Below are positions 9,335-18,600 of a DNA stretch of 64,000 nucleotides, piece after piece. The first letter of the stretch is position 1. Each line of letters opens with the position of its first letter. The notes below the pieces were generated by a model. It ran no database searches, had not been told where the DNA came from, and saw only the letters and a program-made list of their open reading frames with translations. The stretch is from Prorocentrum cordatum (Eukaryota; Sar; Dinophyceae; Prorocentrales; Prorocentraceae). The stretch is taken from the NCBI GenBank assembly GCA_963575745.1, contig CAUYUJ010014205.1, forward strand, positions 252,501 through 316,500. Direction: 5' to 3'. The translations under genes were made by a program, and so were the position numbers.

Positions 9335-10990
9335 CCTGCCCCGGGGCGGATGGCCTGGCCAGCCGCCGCCCCTGCCCCATCGCGGGTCACGCCACATGTG
9401 CGACCCGCCCGCTCCCCTGGCGACGCTGGGCACCGACCGCAGGAGGAGGACCGACATCGGAATCTGTTTCCCTCTTCCGCTGCTGGCCGCGGCGGATGCG
9501 GCGCCTGGGTCGTCGGGGACTCGGCGGCGCGTTCGTGCCAGCCACGCGTTCGCGCACGCGCTCGGCCGTGCCAGCGCCGCCATGCATGCCCTGAATCACT
9601 TCCACGGCGACCAGTCCTCGCCCGCGCCGACGCCGTCTGCCGGACAGCGCTGTGCTGCCGCTCGCATCTGGGACTCGATCGTCGCCCTCGGCCCTGAGCC
9701 GGATGAGTATCGTGGCGACGTCTCAGATCCCGACGGGGCCTTCCAGGAGCTCCTTGCTGGGCCCGCGCTGTACCCTGACGGCGGCGGGCCCACCACTCCC
9801 TACGTGCCAGACCTCGTCTCCTGGCCGGACGCGTCGCAGCCCCCCGCGCCGTTCCTTAGGCTGCTGGGCGAGCGAGACTCCGCCTCGCTGCGGGAGTGGA
9901 GGTGCCAAATGCTTCGTGAGCCCGAGGAGGCGCGGCAGCTTCGAGCGGAGGCATGCCCGCAGGGCCCGTATGCGGATTCTGCCTTGCTCCGTTCACCGTT
10001 GGACTACGCCTCGTTTCTCAGAGCGGTGGTGGAGCGCAGCATGCTCGCCTTCTCCCCTTCGCGAGGGCGTCGGGGCAACGTGGTTTTTTTGTGCCGAAGA
10101 AGAGTGGTCAGCTCAGGGTCATCTTCGACACTCGCCTGGCCAACTGCGCGTTCATCGATGCGCCCCGCGCCCAGCTGCCGTCGGCATCAGCCTGGGGGCG
10201 GCTCGAGTCGGGCGACGTCCGGTTCTCCATCGCCTCGGCGGACCTCGACGTGGCCTTCTACCACGTGCGGGTCCCGGAGGGCATGGAGGAGTACCTCGCG
10301 TTGCCGCCGATCCCCGCCAAACATCTCGCGTCGCATGGGATCGCAGTGGCGGGGGTGGATCCTCGAGGGCGAGTCGCTTTTTCTGCCTCAGGTTGTCGTG
10401 CTGCCGATGGGCTTCAGCTGGGCCCTGCACCTGTGCCTGGCGGCCCTTCAGACACCCTTGGGTCGTGCAGGTTTCTCGCCCAGCGACCTGATCCTTGACG
10501 GCCATTGCGGCTGCCAGCGCACCGACGACCTTGATTCTGTCGTGGGCGCCGGCTAAGTGGACAACTACTTCGTCCTCGGCGGCCCCCCAAAGACGGTGAG
10601 CGTGCGGCTGCAGGCCATCGCGGATGACTTGACGCGCCGCGGGCTCGCTGTGCGCGAGCTCGAGGCGCCTTCCCAGGACCGCGACTTCTTGGTGCTGTCG
10701 CTGCGCGAGGGGCGCTGGCCCAGCCTCATGACCCGCAACATCTGGAGGTTGCGTGCCGCCATCCGCGCGGCGCTCCGGAGGCGTGTCATCAGCGGCTTCT
10801 TGCTCCGCGTGCTGACGGGCCACGCCACCTGGGCGCTGCTTTTGCGGATGGGGGCTGCTGTGCATCCTAGGGGCGACCGACGCCTACATCGAGGCCGCTG
10901 GGCCAACTGCTGCCCTGCTCTGGCCCACCGTCCGCCACGAGCTCCAGCCAATTCACGACCTGCTGCCGCTGTGCACGGCGGACCTTGGCG
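9327..10990 (+). pseudogene. DIRS-like pol: reverse transcriptase part
   Basis: Reverse transcriptase spread over two frames by at least two shifts. Visible motifs: FFVPKKSGQLRVIFDTR near 10085 (finger motif), ASADLDVAFYHV near 10232 (motif A, catalytic Asp), VVLPMGFSWALHL near 10393 (motif B), and motif C at 10554-10565. There the reading frame gives a TAA where the Tyr of a YVDN box is expected, followed by VDNYFVLGG, so the catalytic box itself is cut by a stop. The VDN form, rather than VDD, also occurs in other element families, but here activity is excluded by the stop and shifts. The region after 10560 (RLQAIADDLTRRGL) is the thumb/connection. Confidence 0.8.
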
Positions 10991-11699
10991 CTGCGTGGCA
11001 CGGGCGAGTCGCCTGCGCGGACGCCTCGCCTTTTGGGCTGGGCGTCGCTGCTCGCCGCGCCCCAAATGACCTCGCGGGCGCTATCGGGAGAGTCGCTGAA
11101 AATTGAATGTAGAAGGTCGAGGGCGGGGCTCAGGCAAGGAGTAAGACGGCCGGGCTCAATATCGATGCTTCGGACGCGCCGCTCGGGGACGTCGTCGCTG
11201 ATCTCGGGGATGACGCTCGTGTATCTGGTGATGGGATCGATGACTACTCGTCGTTCGTGGACGCCCAGGGCGGGGCCCTCGCGGGCCCGTGGGAGATGCA
11301 GTCGCCAGGGCCCCCCGGGGACACCGACAAGTCGATCCTGGACATGCGACCTGCCGTGGACTTCGACGAGGTTCCTGCTCACTTCGTTCGGGGGTCTGCC
11401 TGGGACTCGGTCGCCGCGGTGTACATCGACGGGAGGGCCGACATCTTGGCCCTCGGGGGGGGCTCTCGTGCTCGGACATCGGCACTTCCTTCGGTCCACA
11501 TCCGCGTTCGGGGCCCCTTTTTTCAATCCTGTCCGACAACCTGCCGTTGGTCCTGTTCGTTGGGAAGGGCCGAGCCCGCAGCAAGCATCCGCAGAGCACG
11601 CTTCGAAAGGTCTGTGCGCTCTCTGTGGCCACTGGCTCAACCCTCTCAGCGCGGTGGGCCCCCTCCGAGTCCAACCCCTCAGACGCACTCAGCCGCGGG
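10850..11699 (+). pseudogene. DIRS-like pol: RNase H part
   Basis: After a frameshift near 10.86 kb the frame reads VRHELQPIHDLLPLC and then ADASPFGLGVAARR (catalytic Asp at 11020-11022), a standard first RNase H strand. A TGA follows near 11103. Further on, a shifted frame gives ILSDNLPLVLFVGKGRARS (about 11524-11580) and RWAPSESNPSDALSRG (about 11653-11700), the later RNase H motifs with the second and third Asp. RNase H removes template RNA during DNA synthesis. Order and spacing fit retroelement RNase H directly after RT. Confidence 0.7.
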
Positions 11700-11756
11700 C
11701 GCGCTGGTTGGTTCTCGGGCAGCCGGACTGCCCCGCGGCCCCCAGGTGGCGGGCTG

Positions 11757-12995
11757 CTGGTTCATGCGGCTGCTCGTGTCGCTGCTGGCGCTGTCCCAGA
11801 CGGCGGCGGGGGCTCGGCCGCTCTCCGCGCCGGCGCCGTCTGCTCTCCGCGCCGAGCGGGCGCGCCACGCGCGGGAGCTCGCGGCGGAGACGGCGACGGT
11901 CGCGGGCCCGTCGTTGCTGGAGCGTCTGGCGGCGAGGTTCTCGACCGCGCGGCTCTACCGGGGAGCGCTTGCCAGCTTCGTCGTGCACTGTGCCGGGCGC
12001 CGCCTGGATTGGACGAGCCACGCGGGCTTGGACCAGGCGCTGGTGGAGTTCAGGGACAGCGAGTTCCTCTTTGGCGGCGGCGGCAACCAGGGGAATGTTC
12101 TCCTGGCGGCGGCGGCGCTCTTCCTCGGCTCCATCCACAAGCGGACCCCTGTGCTGTTGCCGAGGGCTCACCGAGCGGCAGCGGCCTGGGCACGGCGCGC
12201 CCCTGCGCGCACTCGACTGCCGCTGCCGCGCCGCGCGGCGTTCGCCTAGGCAGGCCTCCTGATTCACGACGGCCCATGTGCATCTTCGTCATGTTCGCCT
12301 CGTACCTCAGGCCAGGGGAGGCTGCGAAGCTCTGCGGTCGCCACCTCACTGCGCCGTCCGAGGCGGCGGGCCCGGGCCACCTGTTCTTCGGGCTGCTCCT
12401 GCACGAGAGCGGGCAGGAGCCGGGCAAGACGGGGGCGAACGACGAGAGCATCTTGTTCGACCGCGAGGCCTGGCTCAACCCGCTGCTGCTGGCTCTGAAG
12501 CTGTCAACGGCGCCCTCGGAGCCGCTGCGGGGGGAGGAGGTGCGTCGCCTGGGCACGCTGTTCAGCCAGGCGCGTCGGCGACTGTCGCTGGACCGCCTTC
12601 GCCCCCACCTGCACAGCTTGCGCCGCGGGGGGGCCTCAGGCGACATGCTCTCCCAGAGGCGCCTGCTTGCCGAGATCCAGCGGCGCGGGCGCTGGCGGAC
12701 ATCCAAGAGCCTGAACCGCTACACCAAGGAGACCAAGCTCCTGGACGAGCTCTCCTGGATCCCGCCCGAGGTCATGGAGCTCGGGGCCTTTGTCGAGAGC
12801 AACCTCGTCGCGCTGGTCGGCGGCTGCCTGCCCAGCTGGCTAGCGACTGGCCGCGTCCCGGCCGCCGTCGCGGCCCTGCTCAGGGCGCCGGCGCCCGCCT
12901 CCCAGCGCGGCCACTTGAGGGGGCGGGCGGCGCGCAAGCGGCCAGCGGCAGCACTGCTGGCGCCGACGAGGGCGGCCCGCCTGCGGACGCCGTGA
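11757..12995 (+). pseudogene. DIRS-like tyrosine recombinase
   Basis: N-terminal helical core-binding-like region in one frame (LLERLAARFSTARLYRGAL, near 11915-11970; that frame stops at 12249), then the catalytic domain in another. Catalytic elements: Arg in SYLRPGEAAKL (near 12300), His and Arg in LHSLRRGGASGD (near 12608-12643), Trp in RRGRWRTSK (near 12685), and the nucleophile Tyr in LNRYTKETK (near 12712). The full R, H-x-x-R, W, Y set is present. The enzyme joins DNA circles to the target by strand exchange. The frame ends with a basic tail at 12995. Frameshift near 12.2 kb. Confidence 0.8.
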
Positions 12996-13399
12996 GGCGG
13001 CACTTGCAGCGGCAGCACCGGCGCGCGGCGGCGCCGGGCCGAGCCCTGCGGCGCCGCCCTGTCCTGGAGCTCTTCTGCGGGGCCGGCACAATTACCAAGG
13101 CGGTGCTCGCCTGTGGCCTCGCCGCCTTCGGGCTGGACTGGCATCGCAGCCCGCTAGAGGACCGCGTGCAGCCAGCATTCATTGCCACCGTCGTTGGATG
13201 GATCCGATCTCGAGCCGTCGGCGCCGTCTGGCTGGGCACCCCCTGCGCCAGCTGGACGCGCGTCTCGCGGCGCCCTCTCAGATCGGACAGCCACCGACTT
13301 GGGCCTCCCAGAGGCAGAACAGGCCCGAGTTGCCGTTGGCAATGCCATTGCGCGTGCGACTATCATAATAATTCGCGCCTGCCTCGCCGCCCGCATTCC

Positions 13400-13980
13400 C
13401 GTTTTTACTCAATAGCGAAGACTGATAGGTTTCTAGTAGGGTCAAAAGAGAGCATCATGGGTCTGGGCGCGATCCGGGGGAGGATGCCGGGGAGATGCCG
13501 GGGAATTCGTTTTAACCAGACAGTAGCGCACTTCGTGGTCTTCGAGTTCCAAGAACTCCATTCCCGGGCCACATTTTGAATGCCCGGAGCCAACTGTAGG
13601 CCAATTCGTGTTCTTCGTGTTCCCAGAACACCATTCCCGGGCCACATTTTGAATGCCCGGAGCCAACTGTAGGCCACTTCGTGTTCTTCGTGTCCCCAGA
13701 ACACCATTCCCGGGCCACATTCTGAATGCCTGGAGCCAGCTGTAGGCCACTTCGTGTTCTTCGTGTTCCCAGAACACCATTCCTGTACCACATTTTGTCT
13801 GCCCTGCATTGCCACTGCGACTGCGACTGGGACTGCCGTTGCCACTGCGACTGCCATTGCGGATGCGATTGCGACTCCGAGTGCACCAGAATTCTACAAT
13901 TGGAATCCTACATGAATCTAAAGGGGAATGCTTCCAGATATGCTCATACACATCGCTGTTAGGTTGCTTTGCCGGGATAA
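13400..13980 (-). mobile_element. Element B, copy 1 (TIR element with internal 73-bp repeats)
   Basis: Inverse copy of the element at 30492-32050. The right end has the TIR as TCGCTGTTAGGT (13953-13964) followed by TGCTTTGCCGGGATAAT, matching the start of copy 2. The left end has the degenerate partner ACTCAATAGCGA (13407-13418). Inside are a CTGCGA/CTGCCA-type short repeat (13800-13890) and about 3.5 tandem copies of a 72-73-bp unit. It interrupts the methyltransferase reading of the DIRS-like element cleanly. No protein is encoded; the open frames are a by-product of the repeats. Confidence 0.75.
13547..13800 (-). repeat. 72-73-bp tandem repeat of element B copy 1
   Basis: About 3.5 head-to-tail copies, each with CCCGGGCCACATTTTGAATG, then GGAGCCAACTGTAGGCC and a TTCGTGTTCTTCG segment. 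The same unit, inverted, occurs about seven times at 31436-31925. Confidence 0.9.
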
Positions 13981-14324
13981 TTCTCGAGAGTCCGCAGACC
14001 TCGCAAATTTGGTCGCGCCCACAGTTCGCTCGTCTTTGTCGCAGATCTTGTTGCCATAAGTCTGTATTGCACCAGTGCCAGCATGGGGCCAAGTATAAAA
14101 AGGCTACCACCATCTTGTCCCGGGGCACCTGTTCCACACGCCCGCTGGAACGAGTGCGCACAGGCGAGAGAGGCATCTGCAGCAGGACAGGCAATCATCA
14201 TGTTATTCTAGAGGGCAACGACGAGCAGGGGCGAAAGCGCACCGCCGTGGCCGCCGAGTACCCTCGCCCACTCGCTCTGGCCGCCACTCAGTGCATCATC
14301 AATGCGATGCACGTTCGGCCCGGC

Positions 14325-14347
14325 CTCATAATTTGGCTCTTAGTTTT
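14325..14347 (+). repeat. Direct repeat inside the DIRS-like element, right copy
   Basis: Perfect 23-bp match to 7635-7657; see that entry. Confidence 0.8.
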
Positions 14348-14536
14348 CCCATGGCCATTCCGACACGCCTCTTCGCGCAAGTTTGACGGGGCGCGGGCCG
14401 CGCAGGTGCTTCACGCGAGAGCAGTCGCGCTCCACGTCCAGGCTCTGCCGCCTCTCAGCTCGATCGGCTCTTGATAATGCCTGGCCCTCTGGTGTCCCAG
14501 AGAAAAAAGGATTCCTGGCCCGGGAACCGTTGCGAG

Positions 14537-14573
14537 CTATGTATGTATATATATATATATATATACATATACA
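14537..14573. repeat. (TA)n tract near the right end of the DIRS-like element
   Basis: TATGTATATATATATATAC-type simple repeat, the mirror partner of 7556-7588. Confidence 0.85.
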
Positions 14574-14611
14574 TCCCCCGCGGCGGATCCAGGCCATTTG
14601 GGAGTAGTTAC

Positions 14612-14634
14612 TTTGCGAGTAGTGGAACGCGCTC
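14612..14634 (-). repeat. Right terminal inverted repeat of the DIRS-like element
   Basis: TTTGCGAGTAGTGGAAC (14612-14628) plus GCGCTC is the reverse complement of 7475-7497 with one mismatch. Confidence 0.75.
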
Positions 14635-14759
14635 GTCGATGCGAGGGGGGGATCATGTTCGCCCGAGGGCATCATGCAGTCCATCGTGTGACTCGAGAAG
14701 GCGCCAGCAGCTAATGTGCCGAGCTGCATGCCGACCTTGATGCGCATAAATGGTTTCTC

Positions 14760-16190
14760 GTTTCTTGTGGTTCTGTTGTACGCGCATCCGTCGCTTGGTT
14801 TTCAGGCCCCAGCGCCAAGATATGCTCCAAGTTTAGTGTTGTCGTCTCTTCTTTGAAGTTGGCGTGGTTGGTGATCGGCGGTTATCACATCAACGCCGAA
14901 GTTTTCAGGAAATCAGCTTTCTGCCGTCAGGTCGGAGGCGTCATTCGTCGGGCAGACGTTGAGCACGTTTGCATAGGGAGTTCAAGCTGTTCGCATATCG
15001 ATTTCGCCATGGCACCCGAGAGTTGGATGCCATAGATGTTGCGCGTTCGAGCCTTAGACGATGCACTTTGGGCATTTCAAATCGGACTCGCGGTTGAAAT
15101 GCTCTGGGGGGGCCACTTCTCACGCGGCCCTGAATAGTTTCATCTAGATTGCCACGGGTGCCTCCTCCGTTTGCCCCAGCCACTGCAGGGCCCAAGCTGA
15201 GTGCCAAACGTTTCGAGTTGGCCGAAGAAGCTGAGATGGAAAGTGTGAGACTTGCCGGTGGGTGCGATGAGTTTTTCGGTGGTTAGTTCTCCGGCAGGCC
15301 CCGCCCTGAGCCCGTTGACCCTGGATATCTCAACCCCGACCCGGGCGATTCGCCGCAGGTCGCCAGGGCCCATGGGGCCGGGGATTGCGCCGGGTTCTTC
15401 GAACAGAGGAAGACGACCTTTGGGCCGACGAGTCCAGGTTTCACCCCAGGCCCCGCGCTGGGCACAGTGAGAATATTAGCCCGGAGGAACCTCCGCCAGC
15501 AATTCGGAGGGCATCGAGGTCAACCGCCCAGCCAAGTGCTCTCGGAACGACGACCCCTTAGAGGGGGATGCAGCCGATCTCGCCCAAGCCGACGCCGCTG
15601 CCTCACGCGCCTCTCTCTCCTTTTTTAAACTATTACCTCCACCGCGCGGGCGGCCGCTCTGGTTCGAGCCCCCTAGATGTCGCGCGCACTTCGCGACGTT
15701 CGGCAACCCATTGCTCGGTCGCTCGCTCTCCAGGCGGGCGCGCAGCGCATTCTTCCGATCGGCGGGGCCTCCGCGAGGTGGACCGCTGGGACTGCCGCGT
15801 CGAGCCATCGCAACCTGAGCGCGCCCGAGCGCTCCAGGGGCGCTGGCTGCGAGTCGGCGGTCGCACCAGTCACGCGAGCCGAACGCTTTCGGCAAGAGCC
15901 GTTGAGGGACGGCACCCCGCGCTGGCGGGCACGAACACATTGCGCGGCGCGGAGGGCCCCGAGGCGCGAAAGGCGCGGCAACGGCAGGGCGCAGCTCGGG
16001 CACTTTTCGGCAGCTGCCGATCGACGGGGCAGGGGCTGCGCGCCCAGCCAGCGTCGGCTCGTGGGGCGCGCTTCTGTTTGATCTCCGTCGCGCGATCGAG
16101 CCAACGGTTGAAGGTCTGGCACCTCTCCAGGAGACAGCTTTCAGGGCGCCCGAGAGGGCCTACAACGCGGCGGCGTCAGCTTCACTCCGG
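14760..16190 (+). pseudogene. LINE endonuclease C-terminal part and linker, right of the DIRS-like insertion
   Basis: Reading across frames from 14730: a hydrophobic strand (GFSFLVVLLYAHPSLGF), then LKLAWLVIGGYHINAEVF (14856-14909, the GDWN-type strand, here GGYHIN), AFCRQVGGVIRR and a terminal strand SCSHIDFAMAPESW (14985-15029), all in the order of a LINE EEP nuclease. After that come a CGLQIGL-type segment in shifted frames and linker sequence (PKLSAKRFELAEEAEMES; LTLDISTPTRAIRRR). From 15.45 to 16.19 kb only Arg/Ala/Gly-rich frames with stops remain. This completes the LINE begun at 6721-7474. No RT motifs follow, so it is truncated or too decayed. Confidence 0.55.
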
Positions 16191-16195
16191 GAGTT

Positions 16196-18100
16196 TCAAT
16201 GGCGGCCCAGTAGCTCGGATTCGCAGGTGGTCGCATGCGAGTCGGCAGCGCCCATCGCAATCCCGGCGCGCCCACGCCCGAGCAACGGCCGAAAGCCGGC
16301 GGAGCTCATCGGCGCCAATTGCACTTCGGTCCATATTGCCTCGGCTGCGTCGGCGTTGCTAGAGATGGCTGGGCTGGCGGAGGTGTCGGCGAACGCTGCG
16401 GCGTAGGTGACGTCGGCCCTATTCCATGCGACGGCAGCGTAGTCTCCATGGCCATGGCTTGGAATGTCTGCGCCATGCGGTTCGTCGTCGGAGTCGGTTG
16501 AGACTGGGCTGTCGTCCGGGGTTCTGACGATGGTGTTAGTGGAGTTGGCGAAAATCCCAGCGTCGGCGATGAGCTTGGCGCCCCCCTGCGCGCTTTCCCG
16601 TCGACGCCCACTGGCAGCGGAGGGCCCGACGCTCCAATTGCATGAGACCCACCGCTGATGCCGACGAACATGCTGCAGTAGATGGCCCTCCTGACGCCCC
16701 ATCCGCATTAGAGCCAGAAACCTGCATCTTCATGACCAGCTGGCCCAATGAGCAAGGGGCATCATCTTGCTGCTTAGCATTGGTGAGCGCGCCATGCGTC
16801 ATTTTCATCATGGTAGAAGGCTGGCCGCCGATCCACTGCATCTCATTAACACTAGCGCGACTCCAATAGCAAGCAATTTAGGGGTTTTCTGGCCGCGCCG
16901 TCGTCGGTTCACTTTCGGCAAAAGGGACTAACGGGTCAGGCGGCCGCGCCGTCGTCAGAATTCCCAACCCCTCCTCTTCGTTGCAACATCCCCGCAATTC
17001 CCTAGGTGGCGGTCGTCAGTTTTTTGTGACCTTCTCTTTGTTGTGAGAGAGGTGTTTACGTCAGTTTTGCGATCCCCGCCCTTCATTTTTTCCTGGTGAG
17101 TCCACGTCGTCGGTTCTGACTGTTCTTGGGCTTGATATTAATAATTCCCCCGTAATATTTCATTGTTGGCTGAGCTGACGGTGGCGGAGGAGTCGATGGC
17201 TCCCGCTTGGGGCGTCGGCGGCATCTGAAGATCATGCGGTGCCGCCCATGGGCATCCTTAGCCCAGCTGGCGGTGGCGGTGTCGGTGTTGGTGCTGGCGC
17301 GGTTACAGCTGCCCCAGCTGCACTTTTTGGAAGTGAACCTGACAAGTAAGACGCAACCCCAAATTTGGGACCTTGCCATTTATGATCCGCCATGGGATCG
17401 TCCTCATCTTCGTCCAATTCATATTGCTCCAACGTTTCGGTTTCAATGATGTGGGGCTGAAACTGTTCAAATGAATATGCGAGATTTCTCTCCTCATCAT
17501 CAATATGGGTGGCTTCGTCACAGAACATCTTGAGCTCGTCGGTTATATAGCTTTATGTTGCCCTCAGTTGTCCAAGTTGCGCAAATGCGTTCGCCGTGAG
17601 CTGAATCATAGGGTTTATATGCTTAGTTCCAACATGGTGTCGTCGAACGTCTTGTCGGTCTTCTTTGCCGCCATTGCGAGTGAGGCCAACGTATTGATCT
17701 CACTGTTTCAGGGTCGTTGGAGTCGTATTGCTTGCCATAGCTGGAGATTGGGCAATTCGGTGCGGGTGATCGGGATGACGGGCGATATGAATACCTTGAG
17801 CTGCTTCAGTATCGCTGGATAGTCGCCTCTTCCTTTGCCAGAGTCCCTGTTTCCCTCTCCCTTGGGCACGGATTCACTTACGGTTCTCTTTCTCTTGCCT
17901 ACAAACTTGCAATCGTGTGCAACTCCCTTTTCGATAGTTGTTGTCCAGGTTTTTTCCGCACAAGTATTTCCTATGGTGTCCTTTGACGCTTCTCTGATTC
18001 TTGACGCACTTCCAAAGAATTCCGGAGCGACGTCTTGCCGAGCGTCTGCTGCTGGGAGGCCCCACTTTGTGAGAACGAACGCTTAGAACCCGGAATGTTG
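16196..18100 (-). pseudogene. Unassigned minus-strand coding-like region with stops and frameshifts
   Basis: Several minus-strand pieces have ordinary, non-repeat composition. About 18090-17715: an open frame of some 125 codons without a start (DVAPEFFGSASRIREASK; GVAHDCKFVGKRKRTVSE; FISPVIPITRTELPNLQL). 17528-17232: 98 codons rich in Asp/Glu (FCDEATHIDDEERNLAYSF; YELDEDEDDPMADHKW) followed by a Pro/Thr linker. 16841-16536 (STMMKMTHGALTNAKQQD) and 16708-16196 (ADAGIFANSTNTIVRTPD; ADIPSHGHGDYAAVAWNR). Stops and frame changes lie between them. They may be exons of a host gene or a dead retroelement ORF. I recognise no family. Confidence 0.35.
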
Positions 18101-18457
18101 ACTGCACGAGCTACCTTCGAGAGAATTCTGGTTTTGGCTCTGATGTGTCTTTTTCTCCTGTGCCACGTGGGTTCATGCTGGCTCCTCTGGCTCTTTTTGC
18201 CAGCCGTGATGTGATAAGCGTGAGGAGAGATGAACGAAAGACTGTAGCATGTCGCGGCAGCATGCGCGCCTGAGGCCCGAGCTGCACCTGGACAGCCACA
18301 CCTAGTGTCGGTGGCTACCAAGCTTTGGAGTCCAATGGCCTCCTCCTCCTCCTCATCCTCCTCCTCCTCTCCCTTCTTGTTTTTTCCTCCACCGTGACGA
18401 TGGCGTCGACGACGACGTCGACGCCCTCAAACGGCCTACGCCCTCACGGTAACCGCG
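18101..18457. other. Unassigned, with a short CTCCTC tract
   Basis: No gene recognised. A small CTCCTC pyrimidine run lies at 18341-18372 and a GACGTCGACGACG run near 18405. Confidence 0.3.
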
Positions 18458-18478
18458 GTGGCCGCGAGCGGGGCTTGT

Positions 18479-18600
18479 CCGTTCCGCCGGAAGGTCACGA
18501 AGGTGATCAGATGCGAGCATGGCGGTTACTTGGTTGCCATGCCCGACGGGCAGATCAAAGTGGCGGGCGGGAGAGACGGGTCGTGGCGGCCGCCAGAGAT
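18479..18600 (+). CDS. Candidate exon of a fascin-like (beta-trefoil) protein
   Basis: Open frame with CEHGGYLVAMPDGQIKVAGG followed by RDGSW, which matches the usual fascin-like pattern: a G-x-Y-L strand, a polar turn D-G, a second strand and a W. Fascin-like repeats bundle actin or bind carbohydrate; the role here is unknown. Other candidate exons with the same pattern lie at 20119-20198, 20747-20805 and 22185-22305 on the same strand. Exon ends here are uncertain. Confidence 0.4.

Larger units (their letters stand above)
13010..14350 (+). pseudogene. DNA methyltransferase-like domain of the DIRS-like element, split by element B
   Basis: Class I methyltransferase features: SAM-binding loop VLELFCGAGTITKAV (near 13060-13105), then AFGLDWHRSP, and GTPCASW at 13235-13255, a Pro-Cys pair like the catalytic motif IV of cytosine-5 enzymes. 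A frameshift near 13.29 kb moves to VGNAIARATIIIIRACLAAR. The fold is then interrupted at about 13406 by element B and resumes at 13983 with LESPQTSQIW (ENV/ENP-like motif), ATTILSRG and a YPRPLALAAT tail. DIRS elements are known to carry a methyltransferase-like domain, often adenine (Dam) type; the PC motif here points to a cytosine-type fold. Substrate unproven. Confidence 0.65.
7475..14634 (+). mobile_element. DIRS-like tyrosine-recombinase retrotransposon (about 7.2 kb, decayed)
   Basis: A retroelement holding RT, RNase H, tyrosine recombinase and a methyltransferase-like domain in that order, which defines a DIRS-type element that integrates by recombinase rather than by a DDE integrase or nicking endonuclease. 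A 23-bp inverted repeat with one mismatch marks the outer ends (7475-7497 and 14612-14634). A separate perfect 23-bp direct repeat lies just inside (7635-7657 and 14325-14347). An AT dinucleotide tract sits near each end. Several frameshifts and stops show that it is dead. A TIR element (13400-13980) is inserted in its methyltransferase. The exact ends are inferred from the repeats. Confidence 0.75.

Noticed and set aside
13547-13800. CRISPR array
   Set aside because: The 73-bp units are repeated in full, with no unique spacers, and the context is a eukaryotic transposon.
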